From positions 3,224,001-3,288,000 of the forward strand of contig NZ_CP026377.1 in assembly GCF_002953195.1 (NCBI RefSeq): a stretch of DNA of 64,000 nucleotides, given 5' to 3'. The DNA comes from Mixta gaviniae. Its GTDB lineage: Bacteria > Pseudomonadota > Gammaproteobacteria > Enterobacterales > Enterobacteriaceae. The translations under genes and the position numbers were made by a program. The notes under the pieces were generated by a model. It saw nothing but the letters and a program-made list of their open reading frames with translations. It was not told the DNA's origin and searched no databases. Positions 23,846-36,689 of the stretch are shown piece after piece (positions within the stretch are counted from its first letter, which is position 1; every line of letters starts with the position of its first letter).

Positions 23846-24148
23846 ATGACGTTATGTTTTTGCCGCCTGCCGCTGCTGTCCGGGTTACTTTTCACGCTGG
23901 CGTTGCCGCTTTACGCCAGCCCGCTGACGCAGAGCAACCCGATGACCGATTGCCTTAATAGCCATATTCTGTCGCAGTATGGCAGAGATGCTGCGCCAGA
24001 TACCGTGGTTAACCAGGCATTTCTGCTGTGCAGGCCGTTTACCGAAAGCTGGCTGAAAGGGTATCCGCCGGCGCGTCGCCAGCAGCTTGAGCGCGCGCTG
24101 CGTCAGTTTTATCTCGATCGGCTTAATGCCGCGCTCATCCGGCGCTGA
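23846..24148 (+). CDS. Small exported protein, function unknown
   Basis: A 100-aa protein with a signal peptide (LPLLSGLLFTLALPLYASP, cleavage after Ala-Ser likely) and two cysteines in the mature part (MTDCLNSH and LLCRPF), probably a periplasmic disulfide. GAGGAGAGG precedes the ATG. No family recognised. Confidence 0.65.
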   Translation: MTLCFCRLPLLSGLLFTLALPLYASPLTQSNPMTDCLNSHILSQYGRDAAPDTVVNQAFLLCRPFTESWLKGYPPARRQQLERALRQFYLDRLNAALIRR

Positions 24149-24287
24149 CTTTTTGCCGGCTGTGCAGCGATCGTTACCGCATTAATATTCTTTACCTGTT
24201 TCACCTGAAATTGACATTCCGCTAACCATTACCTTTTGTTTTTAACACCTTTTTTCTCTCCCTCTGCTGCGCATTTCAGCGTTGTGA

Positions 24288-24339
24288 TGCCGTTCATGCG
24301 CGTTCAGATGCAGTTCATTCCCTGTCAGCGGCCATTCAT
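24288..24339 (+). promoter_or_regulatory. YpdB-like operator: three direct repeats
   Basis: TGCCGTTCAT (24288-24297), TGCAGTTCAT (24309-24318) and GGCCATTCAT (24330-24339) repeat with exactly 21-bp period, that is 10-mers separated by 11 bases. The reported E. coli YpdB site in the yhjX promoter is two GGCATTTCAT repeats separated by 11 bp. The array ends 73 bases before the transporter start codon. Confidence 0.7.
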
Positions 24340-24412
24340 GTCGTTTTACCCCGTCGCTGTCGCGGCGCACTTTATTATTGGGTTAATTCAGACATTCCCC
24401 GTTGGGAGAGAA

Positions 24413-25672
24413 ATGATGAGCAGAGCAACCCCGTCACACCTTACTAACCGCGTTCGCTGGCTGACGCTGGTCGGCACCATTATCACCCAGTTCGCGCTGG
24501 GTTCGGTTTATACCTGGAGCCTGTTCAACGGCCATCTGGCGCAAAAGCTTGACGCGCCGATAAGTCAGGTGGCGTTCTCTTTCGGCCTGCTGAGCCTGGG
24601 TCTGGCGCTTTCCTCCTCGGTGGCGGGCAAACTGCAGGAGCGCTTTGGCGTACGCAACGTCGCCATTGGCGCGGGCGTGCTGATGGCGGTTGGATTTTAT
24701 CTCACCTCACAGGCCAACTCGCTGTTGATGCTGTGGCTCAGCGCGGGCGTGCTGGTCGGGCTGGCGGATGGCGCCGGCTATCTGATGACGCTCTCCAACT
24801 GCGTGAAATGGTTCCCGGAACGTAAAGGCGTGATCTCTGCCTGCGCCATTGGCGCTTACGGTCTTGGCAGCCTGGGCTTCAAATTTATCTGCAGCGCGCT
24901 GCTGGCCCGCTTTAGCCTGGAGACCACCTTTTTAATCTGGGGGGCGCTGGCAATGAGCATGGTAATCCTCGGCGCGCTGATGATGAAGGATGCGCCGCGA
25001 CAGCAGCCCGCACAGTGCAACGGTGGATCTGCGGCGCGTGATTACAGCCTGGCGGAATCGATGCGCATGCCGCAGTACTGGATGCTGGCGCTGATGTTTT
25101 TAACCGCCTGCATGAGCGGCCTGTATGTGATTGGTGTAGCGAAGGATATCGGCGAAGGCCTGGTGCATCTCAGCACCCAGACCGCTGCCAGCGCGGTGAC
25201 GGTGATCGCGATTGCTAACCTGAGCGGCCGGCTGGTGCTGGGTGTGCTGTCAGACAAAATGGCGCGCATGCGGGTCATTACGCTGGCGCAGATGGTTTCA
25301 CTGCTGGGCATGAGCATTCTGCTGTTTACCCATATGAGCGAAACCACCTTCTTTATCTCCGTCGCCTGCATCGCCTTCAGCTTTGGCGGCACCATCACCG
25401 TTTATCCCTCACTGGTAAGCGATTTCTTCGGCCTGAACAACCTGACGAAAAACTATGGCGTAATTTATCTCGGCTTCGGCATCGGCAGCGTGCTGGGCTC
25501 GCTGATTGCTTCACTGTTCGGTGGCTTTACCGTCACCTTTAGCCTGATTATGACGCTGCTGGTAATTTCGCTGATTATGTCGATGATCATCCGTATGCCG
25601 CATAAGCCACAGTCAGCACCGCAGGATGGCAGCGCAGCTGAGGGATATTCGGAAATACGGATAAGCAGATAA
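24413..25672 (+). CDS. yhjX: YhjX-type MFS transporter (pyruvate-regulated)
   Basis: A 419-aa MFS protein of about 12 helices closely following E. coli YhjX: VRWLTLVGTIITQFALGSVYTWSLFNG, the LQERFGVRNV loop, GLADGAGYLMTLSNCVKWFPERKG, and LSGRLVLGVLSDKMARMRV. In E. coli yhjX is the principal target of the YpdA/YpdB pyruvate-sensing system, and YpdAB is encoded at 39.5-41.9 kb here. ATG at 24413 follows GGGAGAG; 24416 is equivalent. The C-terminal codons and stop run into an 8-bp tandem repeat, so the last residues (KISR-like RISR) are specified by the repeat. Confidence 0.93.
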   Translation: MMSRATPSHLTNRVRWLTLVGTIITQFALGSVYTWSLFNGHLAQKLDAPISQVAFSFGLLSLGLALSSSVAGKLQERFGVRNVAIGAGVLMAVGFYLTSQANSLLMLWLSAGVLVGLADGAGYLMTLSNCVKWFPERKGVISACAIGAYGLGSLGFKFICSALLARFSLETTFLIWGALAMSMVILGALMMKDAPRQQPAQCNGGSAARDYSLAESMRMPQYWMLALMFLTACMSGLYVIGVAKDIGEGLVHLSTQTAASAVTVIAIANLSGRLVLGVLSDKMARMRVITLAQMVSLLGMSILLFTHMSETTFFISVACIAFSFGGTITVYPSLVSDFFGLNNLTKNYGVIYLGFGIGSVLGSLIASLFGGFTVTFSLIMTLLVISLIMSMIIRMPHKPQSAPQDGSAAEGYSEIRISR

Positions 25673-25728
25673 GCAGATAAGCAGATAAGCAGATAAGCAG
25701 ATAAGCAGATAAGCAGATAAGCAGATAA
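25661..25728. repeat. 8-bp tandem repeat (ATAAGCAG) x 8.5
   Basis: Eight perfect copies of ATAAGCAG (25661-25724) plus ATAA. The stop codon of yhjX lies in the second copy. A copy-number change would not be a multiple of 3, but since the stop is at the 5' edge the protein would be unaffected. Confidence 0.97.
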
Positions 25729-25733
25729 AGAAT

Positions 25734-25764
25734 ATATCGGGCGAGCCAGCGGTTCGCCCGATAT
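25734..25764. terminator. Bidirectional stem-loop between convergent genes
   Basis: An 11-bp perfect stem ATATCGGGCGA / TCGCCCGATAT with a 9-base loop separates yhjX from the convergent lactonase gene. The T-runs are weak on both sides. Confidence 0.6.
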
Positions 25765-25767
25765 CGT

Positions 25768-26640
25768 TTAGCCAAACAGCGGTTCCGGCTGCCCCGCCAC
25801 CGGCATGCGCACCGCCAACAGGCTGCCAGACCACGGATACTGTGCCAGCTCCTCTTCGCTACGGTTCTCGCGCGAGCTGGTGATATACAAGGTTTTCAGA
25901 TCCTCGCCGCCAAAGGCCACCATCGTCGGCCAGCGTACCGGCAGCGGGATCTCATCCACGATTTCTGCCGTATTCGGATCGATGCGTACGATGCGCCCGC
26001 CATCAAACAGCGCCGACCAGTAAAAGCCTTCCGCATCCACCGCCGCGCCATCCGGCATCAGGCCGTCGCTGAAGCGACGAAACGCTTCCCGCTTGCCTAC
26101 CTCGCCGCTGACAGGATCGAGTGGATAGCGCCAGATAACATGATTAGGCGTATCGCTGTGGTAAACCCAACGGCGATCGGGCGAAAACGCCACGCCGTTT
26201 GAAATTTGCACATCATCGTCAACCACCTGCAGTTGCAAATCTTTATCCAGCAGGCAGAGTTTGCCGCCGTTGCGATCCTGCGGCTCCCACAGGCTGCCGC
26301 ACCAGAAGCGGCCAAAGGGATCGACGCGCCCGTCATTGAAGCGGCTTTTGCTCGCCTCGCCGGGGTTATCGGCAACTTTGCGCTGCGGCTTGCCCTGCGC
26401 ATCCAGGAACCAGACGCCGCTGCGCATCGCCGCCACCAGCCCGCCCTCGCGGCGCAGGCCGATACAGCCGACCTCCTCATGCTGCGGAAAAACCTGATGC
26501 TCGCCGCTTTTAGGATCGAAGCGATGGATGGCCGGCGCCAGAATATCCACAAACCACAATACCTGCTCTGCCGTTGACCAGAGCGGGCATTCGCCCAGCT
26601 CGGCCTCAATGGGTAACACGCGCTCTACCTGCCAGTTCAT
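25768..26640 (-). CDS. SMP-30/gluconolactonase family protein
   Basis: A 290-aa six-bladed propeller of the SGL family: LGECPLWSTAEQVLWFVDI, FNDGRVDPFGRFWCGSL, ISNGVAFSPDRRWVYHSDT and GLMPDGAAVDAEGFYWSALF give the metal-binding Glu, Asn and Asp set. Such enzymes hydrolyse sugar lactones (gluconate, L-arabinonate and others). It follows the bgl operon on the same strand after an 83-base gap; a shared transcript is possible but not shown. The substrate is unknown. Confidence 0.85.
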   Translation of the reverse strand: MNWQVERVLPIEAELGECPLWSTAEQVLWFVDILAPAIHRFDPKSGEHQVFPQHEEVGCIGLRREGGLVAAMRSGVWFLDAQGKPQRKVADNPGEASKSRFNDGRVDPFGRFWCGSLWEPQDRNGGKLCLLDKDLQLQVVDDDVQISNGVAFSPDRRWVYHSDTPNHVIWRYPLDPVSGEVGKREAFRRFSDGLMPDGAAVDAEGFYWSALFDGGRIVRIDPNTAEIVDEIPLPVRWPTMVAFGGEDLKTLYITSSRENRSEEELAQYPWSGSLLAVRMPVAGQPEPLFG

Positions 26641-26723
26641 TATGCTTCCTTTTCGCTACCAGATTCGTGCATAAACTGTAGCGGAAATTGGCACGCCGCG
26701 TCCTGACCGCGAAACAAAATCGG

Positions 26724-31218
<4,495 letters not shown>

Positions 31219-32036
31219 AGCCTCTCTACTCTACCGACTTTGCCCGCCTGCTCAACATGCCGTTGATGAAAACGTGAAGCGGATCGCCAGCACGCCGGAA
31301 ATAGCGCCGTTTTGGCACTTTAGGTCTGCGTGGATAATGCGGCGGCGCCGACTAAGGAAAATGCTATGGCGCACTACGAGGCGGTGAAACCAGAGCCGCG
31401 CGGCAAGGCGGTGGAAATAATTTTTACGCCACCTATCGCGGTCAGGAACAGTCTGGACACGCCATTGAACGCGATGAGGCGATAAAGCATAAAGCGACAA
31501 ACGTTGCTTAATCGCGACTAAAGCCAAATAAACAGCAATAATCATTGAAAAAGAAACTGCGACGGTATTTTATAGAAAAAATGCTGTCCCACCTGTCATT
31601 AGCACCAATTAAAATAGATATATTTCAATAAGTTGAATCAACGAACCGGTAATATTCGAACGTACTGCATTTTTCTGGCTGTGTCGTAGTGCGGCCAGTC
31701 TGACGGGATATACAGAAATTTCTTAAGGCTGCGCAGATAACCTCTGAATATTTCCAGAAATTGCAGGGCGGAATGAACGTGATTTTTAAACGACGGTGAA
31801 ATAAGCTGGACGGCAAATGAGAATGAGAATAGCGGTTATATTGCCTTTCAGATAATTCCTGTCATAATTGGCGGGCATTCGGTTGATTCCTATATTTTCC
31901 GTTGGCACTTATCACCTACTCTTAATCGCGGTGAAACATTTGTAAATAATTACCTAATTATCTCTACAATGGTGCCGTTATTCCTTCACTTTTAGATCGT
32001 AATGTTACGGTCATTAAGAGGAAGAAGGAATTGACG
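31219..32036. other. Long intergenic region with a possible gene remnant
   Basis: About 0.8 kb without an intact gene. On the plus strand, near 31320-31510, two frames read VDNAAAPTKENAMAHYEAVKP... and then ..NNFYATYRGQEQSGHAIERD..KATNVA-stop, as if one small protein had been frameshifted. The rest (31510-32036) is AT-rich and holds the promoter side of the lipoprotein at 32037. Confidence 0.3.
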
Positions 32037-32186
32037 ATGAGAATAATGATAAAAACCGCTTCTGTTCTGGCGATTGTCAGCATGCTAAGCGGTTGTATAA
32101 TTGCTCATGACCGCGGGCCTGGGCCGGGCTGGCATCACGATCGCGGCAACCATAACGGTTGGCATCATCACCATCGCGGATGGTAA
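32037..32186 (+). CDS. 49-aa His/Gly-rich lipoprotein
   Basis: Signal peptide with lipobox MLSGC; the mature part is about 25 residues, rich in His, Gly, Trp and Asp (GWHHDRGNHNGWHHHH). GAAGAAGGAATTGACG precedes the start. A metal-binding outer-membrane or periplasmic peptide is likely from composition. Too short for most gene finders. Confidence 0.6.
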   Translation: MRIMIKTASVLAIVSMLSGCIIAHDRGPGPGWHHDRGNHNGWHHHHRGW

Positions 32187-32264
32187 AAAATTCTAAACGG
32201 CGCACTGCGCCTCGCGGGCAAAGCCTGCACACAGCAATATAATAAATATAAAGCAGGAAAAATT

Positions 32265-32294
32265 GGGCGAGAATATTCTCGCCCTTTTCTTTTT
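32265..32294. terminator. Bidirectional terminator
   Basis: Perfect palindrome GGGCGAGAATATTCTCGCCC (32265-32284) followed by TTTTCTTTTTT on the plus strand. It serves the small lipoprotein and separates it from the convergent lipoprotein gene. Confidence 0.8.
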
Positions 32295-32296
32295 TA

Positions 32297-32578
32297 TCAG
32301 CCTTTCAATGCGTAGTTACACTGATACCAGGCGGTTTTCAGGCCGGGAATATGGCTGTCCTGCGGCGGCAGCGGGTCGACCAAATCAAAGCCCTGGGCAT
32401 CGCAGTAGCGCGCCACATCCAGCTCCATCGCCGTTTTATCCACTTTTTGCGGTTGATAACGATACTGCACGGTATGCGATACGGGATCTTCGTCAACACG
32501 CTCAAAAGCGCCTGGTTTGTTGGACGTACAGCCTGCTAATAAAAACAGCGCCAGAGCGCCGAAAATTTTACGCTTCAT
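32297..32578 (-). CDS. Small lipoprotein, YecR-like pattern
   Basis: A 93-aa lipoprotein with lipobox LLAGC, then VDEDPVSHTVQYRYQPQ, a Cys in ARYCDAQGF and a C-terminal WYQCNYALKG. The spacing of the cysteines recalls YecR-type lipoproteins but similarity is weak. Preceded by GGAAGAGAA. Function unknown. Confidence 0.7.
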   Translation of the reverse strand: MKRKIFGALALFLLAGCTSNKPGAFERVDEDPVSHTVQYRYQPQKVDKTAMELDVARYCDAQGFDLVDPLPPQDSHIPGLKTAWYQCNYALKG

Positions 32579-32798
32579 TTCTCTTCCTTATGCTGGTGCG
32601 GCATCTTAACAGGCAGGCATCAACGCACAATCGGAATCTCGCCCAAAGCGAAGACGCGGGCGGTTTTGCCGATTGAATCGATTCAGGTTAACAGTTAGTG
32701 CTATTGCCGATAAGGTGCGATTATCACTTCAGACAAGATGATGTCTGTGCCATACACCAGGTTTATCAGTACTAATATCAATAAAATAGATCATTAAC

Positions 32799-32823
32799 GC
32801 CCGCGCTATGCGGGCTTTTTTTG
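32799..32823 (+). terminator. Orphan intrinsic terminator on the plus strand
   Basis: GCCCGC-GCTAT-GCGGGC followed by seven T. No plus-strand gene precedes it, so it either ends an unrecognised RNA starting in 32579-32798 or acts against read-through. Confidence 0.65.
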
Positions 32824-32827
32824 TCGG

Positions 32828-33643
32828 TTATCCGGCGTTGGCGCTAAGCATCATACGCAGAACGTTAGCGGATTGTTTGTGCGGAAGTGCGAGGATGGCG
32901 CGATAGAGATCGATGGTCATATCACACATCTTTTGCCGGTTGACGTGCGCGTCAGCCGGCGCATTCAGCCATTGCAGATCGCTGCCCCACTTCAGGTAGA
33001 GCTGCTGCACCACGTCGTTAAGGTGCTGGTGGGCGGCGCGTAAATCGATCGGCTGCTCCGGCCCGGTGCTGTCGCGCAGCAGCTGATCGATCCCCCTGAG
33101 ATCGGCCTGCACCAGGCTCTGCGGCAGCGCGTCATTCAGATTCACCCCGCCCCCAACCTGCGGAAAAAGAAAGCGAAAGCAGAGCTGCACATTGCGGGCG
33201 CGCAGGCTCTCCATCTGTTGGAGTGATACGCTGATATAGTGGTTGATCGCCGCGTCGCCCGCACGGCCAATGCGCTGATTAAGCAGATCGGCCAGCATGG
33301 CGCGCGACGCGCCCGTCGCCTGCGACGGCGATGCGCCATCGCGGATCTCCGCCGCCAGCTCCGCGTTGAGCTGACGCCACAGCGCCGGCTCCTGCTGCTG
33401 CACAAGGCGATAGCCCGGCAGGCGCTGCATCTGCTGCTGGGCCGCCTCGATGCGCGCCTGCAGCTGCTGCTCTGGCAATATTACGTAGCGGCAAAGCCCC
33501 AGCGCGCCGCCGCACAACAGCACGGCGAAAAAGGCCAGCAGCAGCGCAGCCCGGCACGAGAGCCGCCGCGTCCAGTATAACCGTCCCAGCGCTAATCCCA
33601 GCGCCGCCAGCAAAACGGCGGCGATAATCAAATAATGCGTCAA
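32828..33643 (-). CDS. Inner-membrane protein, function unknown
   Basis: A 271-aa protein with two N-terminal transmembrane helices (YLIIAAVLLAALGLALG and ALLLAFFAVLLCGGALGLC) and a large helical C-terminal domain with many glutamines (QLQARIEAAQQQMQRL) and a VNRQKMCDMTIDLYR segment. High GC like its neighbours. No family recognised. Faces the same way as the universal stress gene 24 bases upstream, so co-transcription is possible. Confidence 0.65.
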   Translation of the reverse strand: MTHYLIIAAVLLAALGLALGRLYWTRRLSCRAALLLAFFAVLLCGGALGLCRYVILPEQQLQARIEAAQQQMQRLPGYRLVQQQEPALWRQLNAELAAEIRDGASPSQATGASRAMLADLLNQRIGRAGDAAINHYISVSLQQMESLRARNVQLCFRFLFPQVGGGVNLNDALPQSLVQADLRGIDQLLRDSTGPEQPIDLRAAHQHLNDVVQQLYLKWGSDLQWLNAPADAHVNRQKMCDMTIDLYRAILALPHKQSANVLRMMLSANAG

Positions 33644-33667
33644 AATTGGCTTCCCGCGCAGTGGCGT

Positions 33668-34120
33668 TTACTGAGCGCGTACGTCAACCAGCACCGGACA
33701 GTGCGCGCGCTCAATGACCGCTGCGCTGACCGAGCCTTTTAACAGGCGATTAAATGGCGAAAGATGACGCCGTCCCATAATGATCATCTGCGTATCCAGC
33801 GCGGCGGCCTGCGCGACGATCGTTTCCGCCGACTCGCCCGCCACCACGCGTCCGCGCGCTTCGATGCCGGCGCCCAGCAGCTGCGCCAGCGCATGACGGA
33901 TCACCAGCTCGGCGGTATTCTGTTCATCCAGTGCCGCGCCGAAATCGGCCGGATCTTCACCGGCAGTAATTTCCAGCGGCTCGCCATAGGTGGCGTAGGC
34001 GGGATCAATACAGCACAGCACCATCACCTGTGCTTTAAGCGCCCGCGCCTGCTCCGCCGCCAGCGACACCACCTTGCGGGAGACGTCCGAATTATCGATT
34101 GCGACCAGTATCATTGCCAT
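33668..34120 (-). CDS. Universal stress protein, UspA family
   Basis: A 150-aa USP domain: MILVAIDNSDVSRK at the N-terminus and the ATP-binding-type MGRRHLSPFNRLLKGSVSAAVIERAHCPVLV at the end. Members bind ATP or AMP and respond to stress. Lies between the membrane protein gene and the IclR regulator, all on the minus strand. Confidence 0.88.
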   Translation of the reverse strand: MAMILVAIDNSDVSRKVVSLAAEQARALKAQVMVLCCIDPAYATYGEPLEITAGEDPADFGAALDEQNTAELVIRHALAQLLGAGIEARGRVVAGESAETIVAQAAALDTQMIIMGRRHLSPFNRLLKGSVSAAVIERAHCPVLVDVRAQ

Positions 34121-34132
34121 TTTGTCTGTTCC

Positions 34133-34915
34133 TCAGTCATGCGCCAGATGTTTACCGATTTCACGCGTCATCGCTTCTTTACATCTTAGTATTTCATGGC
34201 GATAGAGCGCTTCATTCTTATGGAAGCGCGCCGCCGGCACCAGCAGCGAAACGGCGAAGCGCCCCAGCAGCGTATCGATCGCCACGCCCATGGTGGAGAT
34301 ACCCTCCAGCGTTTCGCCGCGATCGAAAGAGACGCCGGTTTGCCGGATCGCCTTCAGCTGCCGCAACAGCTCCGGCAGGGTTTTAATGGTATTTTCCGTG
34401 ATAGCGTCCCAGGATTCGCCCACCAGCGTGCGCACATCCTCATCGCACTCCAGCGCCAGCAACGCCCGACCGCCAGAGGTGCTGTAAAGCGGCAGGTTAA
34501 GCCCCATTCGCGGCACCACGCGCAGTTCGCGATCGGCCACAATGAAATGCACGATCGCCAGCTGCGTGCCGCTGGCGCGTGCCAGCGAGACCGTTTCGCC
34601 GGTGGCGTCGCTCAGCGCCTGCAGCGCCGGGCGCGTCACCTCTACCACATCCGTATGCACGCTGGAGATCAGGCGCAGCAGCGCCGGCCCCAGGCGCACG
34701 CCGCCCGCGCCCTGGCTGCGCACCATCTGCGCGGCGTCCAGCGCCGCCACGATGCGCTGGACGGTAGAGCGCGGCAGCTCCACCGCCTGCGCGATTTCAC
34801 CGAGGCTCATGCCGCCGGGATGAGTGCCCAGCGCATTAAGAATATTGGCTGCGCGTGCGATAACCTGGATGCCACCCGTTTTTTCATCGTCGCGATGATG
34901 CGGTTTTTCAGACAT
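34133..34915 (-). CDS. IclR-family transcriptional regulator
   Basis: A 260-aa protein with an N-terminal winged helix (RAANILNALGTHPGGMSLGEIAQAVELPRSTVQRIVAAL) and a C-terminal effector domain (GRALLALECDED, FDRGETLEGISTMGVAI). Divergent from the efflux pair at 35082-37720, 166 bases apart, so it is the probable local regulator. The ligand is unknown; IclR proteins often sense aromatic or small organic acids. Confidence 0.92.
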   Translation of the reverse strand: MSEKPHHRDDEKTGGIQVIARAANILNALGTHPGGMSLGEIAQAVELPRSTVQRIVAALDAAQMVRSQGAGGVRLGPALLRLISSVHTDVVEVTRPALQALSDATGETVSLARASGTQLAIVHFIVADRELRVVPRMGLNLPLYSTSGGRALLALECDEDVRTLVGESWDAITENTIKTLPELLRQLKAIRQTGVSFDRGETLEGISTMGVAIDTLLGRFAVSLLVPAARFHKNEALYRHEILRCKEAMTREIGKHLAHD

Positions 34916-35081
34916 GATCTTCTCTTTCCATGAAAGGCGCCGATACTGTAGCGCGTTTTATCGCGCTTTCCCACCCTGTACCACATTGCAATACATGTAA
35001 TCGCAATGTAAGATTGCGCGCCTGTTGCATCGCATCCCGATACACCACCTCATTATAAAAAAACATTATGGAGTACCTGCT

Positions 35082-36689
35082 ATGAACGGTCAGCCTGCCG
35101 CTGCACCGGCTCCCCATCCTTTTACCCTGCGTCTGGCGCTGGGGCTGGTCGGGGTGCTGATCGCCGCGCTCTCTTCCGGTCTGAACGATCGCGTCACCGA
35201 TATCGCACTGGCGGATATTCGCGCCGCGCTCGGTATCAGTTACGATCGGGGCAGCTGGCTGATTGCCGGTTATCAGGCGGCGGAGGTCGCGGCGATGATG
35301 ATCGCCCCGTGGTTCGCCGTTACGCTCTCCCTGCGCCGCTTCGCGCTTGGCGTGGCGTTTGGCTTCGGTCTGGTCGCCGCGCTGCTGCCTTTCGTCACGC
35401 ACTATCCGCTGTTTCTGGCGCTGCGCGTGCTGCAGGGCATCTTCGGCGGCGCGCTGCCGCCGCTGCTGATGACGGTCGCGCTGCGTTTTCTGCCGCCGCC
35501 GTTTAAGCTTTACGGCCTGAGCGCCTACGCCCTGACCGCCACTTTCGGCCCCAATATGGCGGCGACGCTTGCCGCTTTCTGGACCGACAGCGTCGGCTGG
35601 GCGTTTGTCTTCTGGCAGGTGATCCCGGCGATGCTGATCGCCATGCTGCTCATCGCCTGGGGTATTCCACAGGATCCGACGCGCTTCGAACGCTTCCGCC
35701 AGATCGATCTGTTCGGTATGGTGACCGGCTGCAGCGGCGTGGCGCTGCTGGTGCTGGCGCTGAATCATGGCGAGCGCCTGGACTGGCTTAGCTCGCCGCT
35801 GATTGCCGGCATGCTGCTGGCGAGCGCGGCGCTGCTGATTGTCTTTCTGATTAATGAATGGTTTCATCCGCTGCCGCTGTTCCGGCTGCAGATGCTCTCG
35901 CGCCCCAACTTCACCCACGGGCTGTTGACGCTGGCGGGGGTGCTGCTGGTGGCGCTGTCAGGCTCGGCGCTGCCTTCCGCCTACTTCGCTCAGGTGGAAG
36001 GGTTCCGCACTGCGCAGTTTGCGCCGCTGGCGCTGGCCATCGGCGCACCGCAGCTGCTGATCGCTCCGTTTATCGCCATGCTGCTTAATATCCGCTGGCT
36101 CGACTGCCGCTGGGTACTGACCTGCGGTGCGCTGCTGATGGCGGGATCCTGCCTGATGGGGGCGCAGGTGACCAGCGACTGGGCGCGGCAAAACTTCTGG
36201 CTGATTCAGGCGATGCAGGCTTTTGGTCAGCCGATGATGATTTTGCCGGTGCTGATGAGTGCCACTTCGGTGGTGCAACCGCCGGAAGGCCCGTTCGCGT
36301 CGGCGATGTTCAACACCGTACGCGGTTTCTCCAGCGTGGCGGCCGGAACGCTGGTGGAGTGGTTTATCAGCCACCGCGAACAGTTCCACTCCCATATTCT
36401 GCTTGACGGCGCCGCCAGCCGCGGCTGGCTGTTGAGCGCGCCCTCGGCCGGCGAAGCCAGCGCCTCCGCGCCGCTGCTGCCCGACGGCAGCGTCAGCTCA
36501 ACGGAAAATCTCGCCCATTTCGCCACGCTGGTTAAGCACCAGGCGCTGGTATTGAGCCTTAGCGACGCCTGGCTGATGCTGATCGCCTGCGCGCTGCTGC
36601 TGATCCTGCTGACCGCCTGGCTGCCGAAACGCGTCTGGCCGCCGCAAACCTTACTACAACAACCTGTTACGCCGAAACCGGAAACCTGA
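35082..36689 (+). CDS. DHA2-type MFS efflux transporter (EmrB-like)
   Basis: A 535-aa 14-helix MFS protein. Motifs include GLNDRVTDIALADIRAALG, RVLQGIFGGALPPLLM and FNTVRGFSSVAAGTLVEWF. The start at 35082 follows GGAG; the open frame further upstream lies in the promoter region. Together with the overlapping HlyD-type gene it should form an inner-membrane/periplasmic drug or acid efflux system needing a TolC-like channel. Confidence 0.9.
   Translation: MNGQPAAAPAPHPFTLRLALGLVGVLIAALSSGLNDRVTDIALADIRAALGISYDRGSWLIAGYQAAEVAAMMIAPWFAVTLSLRRFALGVAFGFGLVAALLPFVTHYPLFLALRVLQGIFGGALPPLLMTVALRFLPPPFKLYGLSAYALTATFGPNMAATLAAFWTDSVGWAFVFWQVIPAMLIAMLLIAWGIPQDPTRFERFRQIDLFGMVTGCSGVALLVLALNHGERLDWLSSPLIAGMLLASAALLIVFLINEWFHPLPLFRLQMLSRPNFTHGLLTLAGVLLVALSGSALPSAYFAQVEGFRTAQFAPLALAIGAPQLLIAPFIAMLLNIRWLDCRWVLTCGALLMAGSCLMGAQVTSDWARQNFWLIQAMQAFGQPMMILPVLMSATSVVQPPEGPFASAMFNTVRGFSSVAAGTLVEWFISHREQFHSHILLDGAASRGWLLSAPSAGEASASAPLLPDGSVSSTENLAHFATLVKHQALVLSLSDAWLMLIACALLLILLTAWLPKRVWPPQTLLQQPVTPKPET

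Noticed and set aside
25661..25728. CRISPR array
   Set aside because: The unit is 8 bp with no spacers and there are no cas genes.
25587..25834. Minus-strand frames reading LSAYLLICLSAYLLI repeats
   Set aside because: They are translations of the 8-bp tandem repeat in the yhjX/lactonase junction; no start, ribosome site or conserved domain.
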